The position numbers were made by a program, and so were the translations under genes. The notes under the pieces are model-generated. The model saw only the letters and a program-made list of their open reading frames with translations, was not told the DNA's origin and did no database searches. A stretch of 46,034 nucleotides of DNA, from NCBI GenBank assembly GCA_905201505.1, contig CAJKOJ010000008.1, positions 1-46,034 on the forward strand, read 5' to 3'. This document shows positions 1-9,163 of the stretch, piece after piece (positions within the stretch are counted from its first letter, which is position 1; every line of letters begins with the position of its first letter). The DNA is from an uncultured Eubacteriales bacterium. Its GTDB lineage: Bacteria > Bacillota > Clostridia > Lachnospirales > CAG-274.

Positions 1-301
1 TTTTCTCATAGTCATAAAATATATTTGGGAGATAAAACTCCTGGGGATTTGTTACAATATCGCTTATGCTGAATTGGCTGTTATATCCTTTAAGGTTAAG
101 ATATATACCATAAAATGAAGGTTTGGTATTATCTTTTGAGATTAAAATATATGTATCCTCAGGAATATCAAGCCCTATATGATAAACTTCGTTTTCATAT
201 TTTGTAACTTGTGTTTTAGGTGCTTCTGTTGCATAGACTGAAAGTGATGAAAATGTAAGTAAAGCAACGGAAGTAATTGTAATTAATCTTTTGAAAATCA
301 T
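1..301 (-). CDS. Secreted paralogue A, partial (runs off the left edge)
   Basis: This is the 5' end (100 codons) of a minus-strand gene whose 3' part lies outside the window. The ATG at 301-299 is preceded by an AAAGGG ribosome site. The first ~22 residues form a signal peptide (basic start, hydrophobic core, ending VYA). The mature part begins with KYENEVYHIGLDIPEDTYIL followed by KPSFYGIYLN. It aligns directly with the next two genes (KYENDLYYIGYDIPADSYIL, KPSFVGVYTN) but is clearly more diverged than they are from each other. It is therefore the third member of a tandem family. I do not recognise a characterised family; export is supported, function is unknown. Confidence 0.8.
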   Translation of the reverse strand, partial: MIFKRLITITSVALLTFSSLSVYATEAPKTQVTKYENEVYHIGLDIPEDTYILISKDNTKPSFYGIYLNLKGYNSQFSISDIVTNPQEFYLPNIFYDYEK

Positions 302-443
302 AAGTACCCTTTCTTTTTTGTTATTAAAATAATCATATTATAGGTGACAAGTTATAGTAATAAATGTGCTGCTGATACGCGGGCAGTTTTGTTTTAGGAT
401 GTCAAATAATATATGATATGGCATATAAATATGTTTGCTATTT

Positions 444-1733
444 TTAATGCGGTCTCCACAATATAGTATCATATGAAACATATATTGTTTTAAATATTTT
501 ATCATACGCTGTTTTGTTATAAAATTCTGAGTCAATTTTTACAAAACCAATTAACTGATGATACATTAATAAATTCCTTAACATAAAATCTAAATCCTTA
601 AAACTTGAAGCATTGTAAAAATATTTCTCCATAAGTTTTCCATTATTTAAATTTATATCTAAATAGTATATTTTTGGAGACTTATTTGTATCCTTATCTT
701 TTAATGCAACTTTCATAAATTGGCTCTTATTATACATAACTAAAATTTCTCTTACATACTTCATATATTCTTTGTCTGCTTCACTTTTTATTAAAGAGGA
801 TTCACTTCGAAATAGATTCTTATTTTCTTTATCTGAATATTCATCATCAAGTCTTGGTTCGATATTAGCTTTAAGCAGAGGTGACACATCGGAAAAATTA
901 TATTTTTCTTTAAAATTATATGAGTAACTAATATTATTATCTTTGGATTTGTACAAAAGATTGTTTTTTAGGTCATAAATATCAACGCCGGATTTTAATA
1001 TTATATTTGTTTTATCCGGTATAGTTATCATATTAGATTCTATACGGGTTTTATGATCAATGTTAAAGGAAAGATGATCAAAAACTCTTTGCCCTCCCGT
1101 ATATGTAAGTTCTTTGGTCTTTGTGTTATAACGGTAACACTGTAAATATCCTTCTATAGCATCATCAGAAAGAGATATAGTATATTGTTTTTTCTCTTTT
1201 ATACTGCTAAACAAAGGGAAAAAGCCGTTGTCTTCCGGGTTTAAATTTAATTTTTCTATGTCATTCAGAGAAACTGCATAGCAGTTTTCGAGACAGAGAA
1301 TGTCGTTTCTGGAATAAGAATTAGGAAATCTGCCGTAATAAGATATATCAATACAAGTATTGTTCTCAAAATATAGTGAGTTTAAAAGGATACCTTCGTT
1401 ATCTGCTATGGTAGTATCCTGAGCTTTAAACCCCTCCAGGGTTTCAAAGTAGTGGGGATATACATAGTCATCCTCGGTGCCATATAATAATTTGGTTTTT
1501 TTCTTTAAACTTGCTTTTGGACCTAAATTGTTTGTATAAACTCCTACAAAGGAAGGCTTTGATTTATCCTTTTGTATAAGTATATAGCTGTCAGCGGGAA
1601 TATCATAACCAATATAATAAAGGTCGTTTTCATATTTTACGAAGTTTGTTGATTGTTCATCAGCAAATGCTGTCAGTGCAGGAAAAGCAAGAATTAAAAC
1701 TATAACAGTGGCAATAAGTTTATTTAGTTTCAT
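444..1733 (-). CDS. Secreted protein of unknown function, tandem paralogue B
   Basis: 429 residues. The start at 1733 is chosen over a longer frame because AGAGGGGG lies just upstream and the N-terminus then matches paralogue C (MKLNKLI). A signal peptide ends near FADEQS. The mature N-terminus carries the family motif YIGYDIPADSYIL and an aromatic, acidic stretch. A second IPDKTNIILKSG segment in the middle may be a repeat of the same fold. The last third is rich in charged helices. No catalytic motif, lipobox, cell-wall sorting signal or SLH repeat is visible, so it is probably released or loosely surface-associated. It lies 127 bp downstream of paralogue C on the same strand and may be co-transcribed with it. 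The function is not known to me. Confidence 0.8.
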   Translation of the reverse strand: MKLNKLIATVIVLILAFPALTAFADEQSTNFVKYENDLYYIGYDIPADSYILIQKDKSKPSFVGVYTNNLGPKASLKKKTKLLYGTEDDYVYPHYFETLEGFKAQDTTIADNEGILLNSLYFENNTCIDISYYGRFPNSYSRNDILCLENCYAVSLNDIEKLNLNPEDNGFFPLFSSIKEKKQYTISLSDDAIEGYLQCYRYNTKTKELTYTGGQRVFDHLSFNIDHKTRIESNMITIPDKTNIILKSGVDIYDLKNNLLYKSKDNNISYSYNFKEKYNFSDVSPLLKANIEPRLDDEYSDKENKNLFRSESSLIKSEADKEYMKYVREILVMYNKSQFMKVALKDKDTNKSPKIYYLDINLNNGKLMEKYFYNASSFKDLDFMLRNLLMYHQLIGFVKIDSEFYNKTAYDKIFKTIYVSYDTILWRPH

Positions 1734-1860
1734 AGTTAAACCCCCTCTTTTGTTAATATAATTATATTTAGAGCACAAATTACAGTAATAATATAATGTA
1801 TAAAAAATCAATTTATATTTAGTGCTATTATAATATATAATACTTATGAAATATATGTTG

Positions 1861-3060
1861 TTACACTATATTTTTTTGATCATATATTAATTGGTACAAA
1901 TTAGGTGCTTCGTTCTTATAAAATGCATCGTCAATCTTTAAAATTATACTAAACTGATTGGATATTAATAAATGCTTTAACAAAAAATCTAAATCCTTAA
2001 AGCTTGAAGCATTGTAAAAATATTTGTTCATAAGTCCTTGAGTGTATCCACTGTGGCTAAAGTGCCGTTTATTATAAATACCTAAAATTTCTCTTGTGTA
2101 TTTTAAGTATTCTTTGTCTGCTTCGGTTTTAATCAAAGTAGGTTTACTTTGAAATAAATCTCTGTTTTCTTTATCTAAATAGTTATCTTCAAATCTAACT
2201 TTAATATTAACTTTAAGCATTGGTGATACATCAGAAAAATTATATTTTTCTTTAAAGTCATAGGAGTAACTAATTTTATCACCTTTGGTTTCATATAAAA
2301 GATTATTATCACGGTCATAAATATTAACGCAAGATTTTAATATTATATTTGTTTTTTCCGGTATGGTTATTGAGACTGTTTCGGTCTTAGTTTTGCGGTT
2401 GGAAGATGAATTATGGTTAGACGCTAAACTAGTAAGTTCTTTTGTTGTTGTATCATAATGATAACAAAGTAAACTGCCAGATGTAGCGTTACCAGATGGA
2501 GATATATTATATTTTCCCATCTCTTTTATATTACTTAATAAAGGGAAAAAGCCATTGTCTTCCGGATTTAAATTAAGCTTATCTATGTCATTAAGAGAAA
2601 CAGCATAGCAGTTTTCAAGGCAAAGAAAGTCATTTCTGGAATATGAATACGGATACTTGCCGTAATAAGATATATCAATACAAGTATTGTTCACAAAATA
2701 TAGTGAGTCTAAAAGGATACCTTCGTTGTCTGTTACAGTATTATCCGGGGTTACAAACTCTTTATATCTTTCAAAGAAGTGGGGGTATATATAATCATCT
2801 TCGGTACCGTATGATAATTTATTTTTTTTCTTAAAGCTTGCTTTTGGACCTGAATTATTTGTATAAACTCCTACAAAGGAAGGCTTAGATTTATCCTTTT
2901 GTATAAGTATATAGCTGTCAGCGGGAATATCATAACCAATATAATAAAGGTTGTTTTCATATTTGACGAAGTTTGTCGATTGTTCATCGGCGTATGTTGT
3001 AAATGTTGGAAAAATAAGAATTAAAGCGAAAACTGCAACGATAAGTTTATTTAATTTCAT
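1861..3060 (-). CDS. Secreted protein of unknown function, tandem paralogue C
   Basis: 399 residues with a signal peptide (MKLNKLIVAVFALIL, ending TYADEQS) and a GAGGAGG ribosome site. Residues ~25-190 are nearly identical to paralogue B. Residues ~195-235 are almost unrelated, and similarity then returns (IPEKTNIILKS, SYDFKEKYNFSDVSP, YFYNASSFKDLDF). Relative to B it lacks about 20 residues just before the YFYNASSF motif. This mosaic pattern fits a recent duplication with a divergent central segment or gene conversion at the ends. It has its own promoter and is the first gene of the B/C pair. No enzymatic motif was seen and the family is unrecognised. Confidence 0.8.
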   Translation of the reverse strand: MKLNKLIVAVFALILIFPTFTTYADEQSTNFVKYENNLYYIGYDIPADSYILIQKDKSKPSFVGVYTNNSGPKASFKKKNKLSYGTEDDYIYPHFFERYKEFVTPDNTVTDNEGILLDSLYFVNNTCIDISYYGKYPYSYSRNDFLCLENCYAVSLNDIDKLNLNPEDNGFFPLLSNIKEMGKYNISPSGNATSGSLLCYHYDTTTKELTSLASNHNSSSNRKTKTETVSITIPEKTNIILKSCVNIYDRDNNLLYETKGDKISYSYDFKEKYNFSDVSPMLKVNIKVRFEDNYLDKENRDLFQSKPTLIKTEADKEYLKYTREILGIYNKRHFSHSGYTQGLMNKYFYNASSFKDLDFLLKHLLISNQFSIILKIDDAFYKNEAPNLYQLIYDQKNIV

Positions 3061-3090
3061 AGTAAAACCTCCTCTTTATATTATAATGTA

Positions 3091-3119
3091 ATTGTATCAT
3101 ATTGTATCTAATAATACAA
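3091..3119 (-). promoter_or_regulatory. Sigma-A type promoter for paralogue C
   Basis: Read on the minus strand: TTGTAT, 17-bp spacer, TACAAT. It lies about 30 bp upstream of the C start codon. Assigned from consensus and spacing only. Confidence 0.5.
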
Positions 3120-3152
3120 TAAGTTAAATATAAGATTATTCGTTTTTAAGGT

Positions 3153-3182
3153 AAAAAAACCCCTGTCAAAAAAAGACAGGGG
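3153..3182 (-). terminator. Rho-independent terminator of argG
   Basis: A perfect 8-bp stem (CCCCTGTC / GACAGGGG) with a 7-nt loop is followed, in minus-strand direction, by seven T residues. It lies about 20 bp past the argG stop codon. Confidence 0.9.
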
Positions 3183-3203
3183 GGATGCTGTTTAAAATTA
3201 TAA

Positions 3204-4421
3204 TTACTTATTTTTATTTGCTCTTTCCATCATTAATGCTCTAACCTTTAATGGTAAGCCCATAAGTGTAATAAAGCCTTCTGCATCTTTATGTGAATAA
3301 TGGTCACCTGTTGTAAAGCTTGCCAAATCATCACTGTAAAGGCTATATGGTGACTGAACGCCTGCACTGATAATATTGCCCTTATAAAGCTTAAGCTTTG
3401 CTGTACCTGTAACATATTCCTGTGTTACATCAACAAAAGCTGCAAGAGCTTCTCTTAAAGGAGTAAACCATTCACCTCTGTAAATTAAGTCAGCATACTT
3501 AATTCTTATAGTTTCCTTATAGTCTGTAGTTGCTCTGTCAAGGCAAAGATATTCAAGATCTCTGTGTGCTGCATAAAGTATAGAGCCGCCCGGAGTTTCA
3601 TATACGCCTCTTGACTTCATACCAACTACTCTGTTTTCTACAAGGTCAGTAATACCGATACCGTTCTCACCGCCGATTTTATTGAGATATGTCATTAATT
3701 CAAGGGGTTTAACTGCTTTGCCGTCAAGGGTAACAGGAATACCTTTTTCAAAGCCGATTTCAACATATGTAGGAGTATCAGGAGCCTTTTCAGGTGATAC
3801 ACCAAGTTTTAAAAGATTTTCAAAATCAGGCTCGTTCGCAGGATTTTCAAGATCAAGACCTTCGTGGCTTATGTGCCAAAGGTTAGAATCTCTTGAATAA
3901 GAATCTTCCTTTTTCATAGGAACTTCAATGCCTCTGTCAACAAGGTACTGAATTTCGTCTTCTCTTGACTGAAGTGTCCATTTATCATCTCTCCATGCAG
4001 CAATTATCTTTAAATTAGGAGCAAGAGCTTTTATGCCAAGTTCAAATCTGATCTGGTCATTACCTTTGCCTGTAGCACCGTGGCAAATTGCATCAGCACC
4101 CTCTTTAAGAGCAATATCAACAAGTTTTTTAGCAATAAGAGGACGTGCAATTGATGTGCCGAGAAGATACTTATCTTCATATACACAGCCTGCCTTTACC
4201 ATTGGGTAAATATAGTCTGTAATAAGTTCTTCCTGAACATCTTCTACATAAATCTTAGAGGCCCCCTGCTTAATAGCTCTCTCTTCAAGACCTGAAGTTT
4301 CTTTGTTTGTTAAACCAACATTAATACAAGCAGCAATGACTTCTGCATCATAGTTTTCCTTTAACCAAGGAATAATTACAGAAGTATCAAGACCACCGGA
4401 ATAGGCAAGTACAACTTTCAT
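3204..4421 (-). CDS. argG: Argininosuccinate synthase
   Basis: 405 residues, the usual length for ArgG. It joins citrulline and aspartate at the expense of ATP, the seventh step of arginine synthesis, in the cytoplasm. The N-terminal PP-loop AYSGGLDTS (residues 6-14) binds ATP. Further family blocks are GATGKGNDQIRFE and the DSYSRDSNLWHISHEG region. The start is set at 4421 because the GGAGG that would serve it lies inside the five-codon extension of the longer frame (ATG GAG GAA AAT AAT ATG). It is divergent from argCJBD and ends at a strong terminator. argH is not in the window. Confidence 0.97.
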   Translation of the reverse strand: MKVVLAYSGGLDTSVIIPWLKENYDAEVIAACINVGLTNKETSGLEERAIKQGASKIYVEDVQEELITDYIYPMVKAGCVYEDKYLLGTSIARPLIAKKLVDIALKEGADAICHGATGKGNDQIRFELGIKALAPNLKIIAAWRDDKWTLQSREDEIQYLVDRGIEVPMKKEDSYSRDSNLWHISHEGLDLENPANEPDFENLLKLGVSPEKAPDTPTYVEIGFEKGIPVTLDGKAVKPLELMTYLNKIGGENGIGITDLVENRVVGMKSRGVYETPGGSILYAAHRDLEYLCLDRATTDYKETIRIKYADLIYRGEWFTPLREALAAFVDVTQEYVTGTAKLKLYKGNIISAGVQSPYSLYSDDLASFTTGDHYSHKDAEGFITLMGLPLKVRALMMERANKNK

Positions 4422-4461
4422 ATTATTTTCCTCCATAAATTATATTTTATTTGATTGTTTT

Positions 4462-4490
4462 ATTGTATCACTCATACAACAAATATGCAA
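4462..4490 (-). promoter_or_regulatory. Promoter of argG
   Basis: Minus strand: TTGCAT, 17 bp, TACAAT. The -35 lies in TCTTGCATA (4492-4484), which is repeated at the argC promoter on the opposite strand. Together they form a 9-bp inverted repeat across the intergenic region. Confidence 0.65.
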
Positions 4491-4509
4491 GAGATTTTTT
4501 AATAAAAAT

Positions 4510-4523
4510 ACATATTTTTATGT
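4510..4523. promoter_or_regulatory. Central dyad between argG and argC
   Basis: Perfect inverted repeat ACATA-TTTT-TATGT, almost centred between the two TCTTGCATA copies (dyad centres about 4516 and 4520). It is a candidate operator, for example for an ArgR/AhrC-type regulator, but it does not match the ARG-box consensus closely. The rest of the 321-bp argG-argC interval holds only the two promoters and an argC leader of about 155 nt. No T-box sequence is visible. Confidence 0.35.
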
Positions 4524-4549
4524 TTTTTGTGAATTTTTATAAATATATC

Positions 4550-4578
4550 TTGCATAATATACAAAATGGGTGTATAAT
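4550..4578 (+). promoter_or_regulatory. Promoter of the argCJBD operon
   Basis: TTGCAT, 17 bp, TATAAT. The element TGCATAATATACA, an imperfect ARG-box-like dyad with a shortened spacer, overlaps the -35. That would be a natural place for arginine-dependent repression (inference). Confidence 0.7.
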
Positions 4579-4742
4579 CATAAAATCTTAAAAAACAAAA
4601 AAGTAAGCAGTATTTGTAAATTTATTATCTTTGGTATTTATAAAATAATAAAAAACACTGTACAATTATGAAATTTAGTATTAAAATGATAAAATAAGAT
4701 TTTTGGAAAAATTATGCTGGAAAATATACAGGGAGGTTTAAA

Positions 4743-5780
4743 ATGATTAAGGTTGGTATTATAGGTGCTACAGGTTATGCAGGTCAGGAGCTTGTGAGAA
4801 TAATTACACAGCATCCTGAAGCTGAAATTGTTACTTTGACATCTCAAAGTTATGCAGGTAAGGATTATGAAGATGTTTATTCTAATTACAGACATCTTAA
4901 TTATATTTGTGAGGAAGAGAATATTGAAAAAATGGCAGATTTATGCGATGTTATTTTTCTTGCACTGCCTCACGGTGTAGCAAGCAAAAAAATAAATGAT
5001 GATATTTTAAATAAAGTAAAGATTATTGATTTAGGCGCTGACTTTAGACTGCAGGATATTGAAACTTATGAAAAATGGTATACAACACATTATTCAAAGG
5101 ATATTTTACCTGAGGCTGTATATGGTCTTTGCGAAATAAACAGAGATAAAATAAAGGGCAGAAGAATTGTTGCTAATCCCGGTTGTTATACAACTTGTTC
5201 TATACTTTCAATGTATCCGCTTGTTAAAGAGGGACTTGTTGATAACTCTTCTATTATAATTGACGCTAAATCCGGAGCAACAGGTGCAGGCAGAGGGCTT
5301 TCTCTTCCTAATCACTATTGTGAACTTAACGAATCGGTTAAAGCATATAAAATTGCAAGTCACAGACATACTCCTGAAATAGAGGAACAGTTAAGTTATG
5401 CGGCAGGAGAAGACATTGTTATAAACTTTACTCCTCACTTAATTCCTATGGACAGGGGGATTCTTGCCACTTGTTATGCAAATTTAAAAGGAAAGTATTC
5501 ATACGGTGATATTAAGGCAGTGTATGAAAAGTATTACGGCGATGAATATTTTATCAGACTTACAAATGAAGGAACATTTCCCGAAACAAAGTGGGTTAAG
5601 GGTTCAAATTTTGTTGACATAGGATTTACTGTAGACGAAAGGACTAACAGAGTTATAGTTATTGGAGCAATTGATAATTTGTTTAAAGGTGCAGCAGGTC
5701 AGGCTGTACAGAATATGAATATTTTGTTTGGGCTTGATGAAAAGACCGGTATTAATAATGTACCGATATTCCCTGCGTAA
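4743..5780 (+). CDS. argC: N-acetyl-gamma-glutamyl-phosphate reductase
   Basis: 345 residues, full length. It reduces N-acetylglutamyl phosphate to the semialdehyde with NADPH, the third step of the acetylated ornithine route. The N-terminal Rossmann motif is GIIGATGYAGQEL (residues 5-17). The catalytic cysteine lies in NPGCYTT (Cys148). HRHTPEIEEQL and PHLIPMDRGIL are further conserved blocks. The ribosome site is GGGAGG. It is the first gene of argC-argJ-argB-argD, with only 15 bp before argJ. Catalysis in the cytoplasm follows from the family. Confidence 0.97.
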   Translation: MIKVGIIGATGYAGQELVRIITQHPEAEIVTLTSQSYAGKDYEDVYSNYRHLNYICEEENIEKMADLCDVIFLALPHGVASKKINDDILNKVKIIDLGADFRLQDIETYEKWYTTHYSKDILPEAVYGLCEINRDKIKGRRIVANPGCYTTCSILSMYPLVKEGLVDNSSIIIDAKSGATGAGRGLSLPNHYCELNESVKAYKIASHRHTPEIEEQLSYAAGEDIVINFTPHLIPMDRGILATCYANLKGKYSYGDIKAVYEKYYGDEYFIRLTNEGTFPETKWVKGSNFVDIGFTVDERTNRVIVIGAIDNLFKGAAGQAVQNMNILFGLDEKTGINNVPIFPA

Positions 5781-5795
5781 GAAAGGAAGTATATA

Positions 5796-7010
5796 ATGAA
5801 GATTATAGAGGGCAATGTAGTATCACCAAAGGGATTTAATGCCTGTGGTAATGCTGTAGGACTAAAAAAAAGTAAAAAGGATATGGCAATCATAGTAAGT
5901 GATGTTCCATGTATCAGTGCAGGATGTTTTACAACAAATGTTGTTAAGGCAGCTCCTGTACATTGGGATATGAAAACTGTTGAAAACAAAATAAGAGGTA
6001 TTGTGGTAAACAGTGGTAATGCCAATGCTTGTACAGGAAAGCAAGGATTAAGGGATACGGAAGACACAGCTGCTAAGCTGGCAGATTTGATAGGCTGTAA
6101 AGCTGAAAATGTACTTGTGTGTTCAACAGGTGTTATAGGTGTAAACCTGCCTATGGATACAATATTAAAAGGCGTAGACAGTACATACAGCTTGCTTGGA
6201 AGCAGTATTGAAAGCGGAAACACAGCAGCTGAGGCTATAATGACTACAGATACATACCCTAAAATGGCGGCTGTTGAAATTGAAATCGGCGGAAAGACTG
6301 TCACAATAGGCGGTATGGCAAAGGGTTCAGGAATGATTAACCCTAATATGGCAACAATGCTTTGTTTTATCACTACTGACTGTGCAATTTCAAGGGAAAT
6401 GCTCAATAAGGCTTTAAAGAATAGTGTTGAGGATACATTTAATATGATAAGTGTTGACGGGGATATGTCAACTAATGATACAGTATTGTGTATTGCAAAC
6501 GGTCTTGCTGAAAATGCAGAAATTACAGAAGAGGGTGCGGATTTTGAAAAATTCAAGGAAGCTCTTTTCTATATTAATAAGAAACTTGCAATGTCTTGTG
6601 CTGATGACGGCGAGGGGGCAACTAAACTCATTGAAGCTAAAGTAACAGGAGCAAAGGATAATGAAAATGCAAAAAAAATGGCTTTAAGTGTTGTATCTTC
6701 ATCTCTGCTTAAGGCGGCTGTGTTTGGTGAAGACGCTAACTGGGGAAGAGTTCTTTGTGCAATGGGTTACAGCGGTGCTGAGTTTGATCCTATGGCTGTG
6801 ACTATTGTCTTTAGAAGTGAAAATGGAGAAATTAAGCTTATGGATAATGGTACACCTATTGTCTTTGATGAGGAGCTTGCAGCAAAAATTCTGTCTGCTC
6901 ATACAATATACATTGATATGATGTTATCAGAAGGAGACAGCGAAGCTGTTGCATGGGGTTGTGACCTTACATACGATTATGTTAAAATAAATGGAGACTA
7001 CAGGAGTTAA
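5796..7010 (+). CDS. argJ: Bifunctional ornithine acetyltransferase / N-acetylglutamate synthase
   Basis: 404 residues. ArgJ transfers the acetyl group from N-acetylornithine to glutamate, recycling it, and in bifunctional forms also uses acetyl-CoA. The precursor cleaves itself between Ala and Thr in the KGSGMINPNMATML motif. Here Thr187 would become the nucleophile of the beta chain. The operon has no separate argA-type synthase or argE deacetylase, which fits the cyclic pathway. Whether this copy is mono- or bifunctional cannot be read from the sequence. The ribosome site is AAAGGAAG. Confidence 0.95.
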   Translation: MKIIEGNVVSPKGFNACGNAVGLKKSKKDMAIIVSDVPCISAGCFTTNVVKAAPVHWDMKTVENKIRGIVVNSGNANACTGKQGLRDTEDTAAKLADLIGCKAENVLVCSTGVIGVNLPMDTILKGVDSTYSLLGSSIESGNTAAEAIMTTDTYPKMAAVEIEIGGKTVTIGGMAKGSGMINPNMATMLCFITTDCAISREMLNKALKNSVEDTFNMISVDGDMSTNDTVLCIANGLAENAEITEEGADFEKFKEALFYINKKLAMSCADDGEGATKLIEAKVTGAKDNENAKKMALSVVSSSLLKAAVFGEDANWGRVLCAMGYSGAEFDPMAVTIVFRSENGEIKLMDNGTPIVFDEELAAKILSAHTIYIDMMLSEGDSEAVAWGCDLTYDYVKINGDYRS

Positions 7011-7036
7011 AGTGTTTTGTATTTGCGGAGGATATT

Positions 7037-7897
7037 ATGTTAGATGTTATAAATAAGGCAAACATACTTACAGAGGCATTGCCCTATATAAAAAAGTTTT
7101 CAGGTATTACAGTTGTTATTAAATATGGCGGGGCAGCCCTTATAAATGAAGAAATAAAGTCTACTGTTATAAAGGATATTGCACTTATGAAGTATGTAGG
7201 CTTTAAGCCTGTAGTTGTTCACGGCGGCGGCAAGGATATAAATAAAGCCTTGGAAGCCGTAGGAATTGAACCTAAGTTTAAAGATGGGTTAAGAGTAACA
7301 GATGAGCCTACAATGGAAATTGTGCAGCAGGTTTTGGCAGGTAAAATAAATAAAAATCTTACAACAGAGCTTTGTATGCATGGTATAAATGCTGTAGGTA
7401 TATGCGGCAAGGACGCAGGCTTTATGCAAGTTAAAAAGGCTATGCCAAAGGGTATGGATATTGGACTTGTAGGTGAAGTTACAGAGGTAAAGACCGGACT
7501 TATTAATACTCTTATTGACAATGACTTTGTTCCTGTAATTTCATCAATAGGTGTTGATGATGAGGGTAAAAGCTATAATGTAAATGCCGATTATGCTGCT
7601 GTTGCTGTGGCAGGTGCTCTGAAAGCGGAAAAACTGGTATTTGTTACAGATGTAGCAGGTATAATGCGTGATGTAAATGATCCTGATAGTGTAATATCAA
7701 CAATTAAAGTAGATGAAGTAAATTCTTTAATTGAAGACGGTACAATATCAGGCGGAATGCTGCCAAAGGTAGAATGTTGTATGGCAGGGGTTAAGGCCGG
7801 TGTTAATAATGTACATATACTAGACGGTAGAATTGCACACTGTCTTATACTCGAAATATTTACTAAAAAGGGTATAGGTACCTTGATTGAAAAATAG
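7037..7897 (+). CDS. argB: Acetylglutamate kinase
   Basis: 286 residues. It phosphorylates N-acetylglutamate with ATP, the second step and usual feedback point of arginine synthesis. Family motifs are VIKYGGAAL near residue 28, VVHGGGKDINKAL near residue 60, NADYAAVAVAGAL and FVTDVAGI. The kinase ends with GGMLPKVECC and a short C-terminus. GGAGG precedes the ATG at 7037. It lies 26 bp after argJ. A hexameric, arginine-inhibited form would need an extended N-terminal helix; the ~20 residues before the YGG motif are compatible with this but do not prove it. Confidence 0.96.
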   Translation: MLDVINKANILTEALPYIKKFSGITVVIKYGGAALINEEIKSTVIKDIALMKYVGFKPVVVHGGGKDINKALEAVGIEPKFKDGLRVTDEPTMEIVQQVLAGKINKNLTTELCMHGINAVGICGKDAGFMQVKKAMPKGMDIGLVGEVTEVKTGLINTLIDNDFVPVISSIGVDDEGKSYNVNADYAAVAVAGALKAEKLVFVTDVAGIMRDVNDPDSVISTIKVDEVNSLIEDGTISGGMLPKVECCMAGVKAGVNNVHILDGRIAHCLILEIFTKKGIGTLIEK

Positions 7898-7914
7898 GAA
7901 GAAGGATGAATAAA

Positions 7915-9081
7915 ATGAAAACAGCAGAATTAGGTGAAAAATATGTTATGAAAACATACAGCCGTTTCCCTCTTGCCTTTGAAAAGGGTGAGGGTATGTA
8001 TGTGTATGATGAAAACGGTAAGAAATACCTTGACTTTGTAGCAGGAATTGCGGTAAATTCATTGGGTCATAATCACCCTAAGCTGGTTAAAGCTATAACA
8101 GAGCAGGCATCAAAGTTAATACATATCTCAAATTTATATTATACAAAGCCACAATGTACTCTTGCACAAAAGTTAGTTGAAAACGGAAGCCTTGATAAAG
8201 TGTTTTTCTGTAATTCGGGGGCAGAAGCTATTGAATCAGCGTTAAAGCTTGCAAGAAAATATGGGTCTAAAACGGGAAGACAGGAAATCATAACAATGCA
8301 TCAGTCATTTCATGGAAGAACATTTGGTGCAGTGACAGCTACAGGTCAGGACCATTATCACGAAGGGTTTGGTGATATGCTGCCTAATATTAAGTATGCA
8401 ACGTTTAATGACTTTGAATCTGTAAAAAATACTGTAACAGAAAATACCGTTGCTATACTTATGGAACCTGTACAGGGCGAGGGGGGAATTATCCCTGCTA
8501 AAAAGGAATTTTTGGAACAGGTAAGGTCTTTATGTGACGAAAGGGATATTCTGCTTATGTTTGATGAAGTGCAGTGTGGTGTGGGCAGACTTGGTACCCT
8601 TTTTGCTTATCAGACTTTTGGTGTTGTGCCTGATGTTATGTCAACTGCAAAGGGCATTGCAGGCGGCGTACCCTGCGGACTTATGATGGCTAAGGAAAAA
8701 GCTGCAGAAGCTTTTGTGCCAGGCGACCACGCATCTACATTCGGAGGAAATCCACTGGCTACTGCAGCAGGAAATGTTGTTGTTGATGAGCTTTTGGGCG
8801 GACTTCTTGATAATGTAAAGAAGCAGGGTGTTTATTTAAGAGAAAAGCTTGAAGAAATGGCAGAGAAACATAAAAATATTGTTAAGGACGTAAGGGGAAT
8901 TGGTCTTATGCAGGGTATAGAACTTACAGAACCTGCAGGAGAATACATTGCAAAGGCAATTGATATGGGGCTTCTGCTTGTAGGAGCAGGTAAGTTTATA
9001 ATAAGATTTGTACCATCTCTTATTGTTTCAAAAGAAGATATTGATAATGCTATGGAAATACTTGATAAAGCTTTGAGCTAA
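7915..9081 (+). CDS. argD: Acetylornithine aminotransferase
   Basis: 388 residues from the second ATG. The ATG at 7906 touches the GGAAGAAGG ribosome site, while 7915 has a normal 9-nt spacing. It is a class-III PLP aminotransferase that converts N-acetylglutamate semialdehyde to N-acetylornithine. Visible motifs are FCNSGAEAIESALKLAR (cofactor phosphate), FDEVQCGVGR (Asp contacting the PLP ring nitrogen), TAKGIAGGVPCG (Schiff-base lysine) and TFGGNPLATAAG. It starts 17 bp after argB and is the last gene of the operon, followed by a strong bidirectional terminator. Confidence 0.96.
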   Translation: MKTAELGEKYVMKTYSRFPLAFEKGEGMYVYDENGKKYLDFVAGIAVNSLGHNHPKLVKAITEQASKLIHISNLYYTKPQCTLAQKLVENGSLDKVFFCNSGAEAIESALKLARKYGSKTGRQEIITMHQSFHGRTFGAVTATGQDHYHEGFGDMLPNIKYATFNDFESVKNTVTENTVAILMEPVQGEGGIIPAKKEFLEQVRSLCDERDILLMFDEVQCGVGRLGTLFAYQTFGVVPDVMSTAKGIAGGVPCGLMMAKEKAAEAFVPGDHASTFGGNPLATAAGNVVVDELLGGLLDNVKKQGVYLREKLEEMAEKHKNIVKDVRGIGLMQGIELTEPAGEYIAKAIDMGLLLVGAGKFIIRFVPSLIVSKEDIDNAMEILDKALS

Positions 9082-9163
9082 TTTGTTTAGTAATAAGGCA
9101 GCCTGAATTTATAGAAAATCAGTATTTTCAGATGAAATATATATTTATATATGAATATTGAGC

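Noticed and set aside
338..535. Small minus-strand open frame at the end of paralogue B
   Set aside because: It overlaps the end of a well-supported gene in another frame, has no ribosome site and no protein-like pattern.
4579..4742. T-box or arginine riboswitch in the long argC leader
   Set aside because: No T-box consensus, specifier arrangement or terminator/antiterminator pair could be seen in the AT-rich leader.
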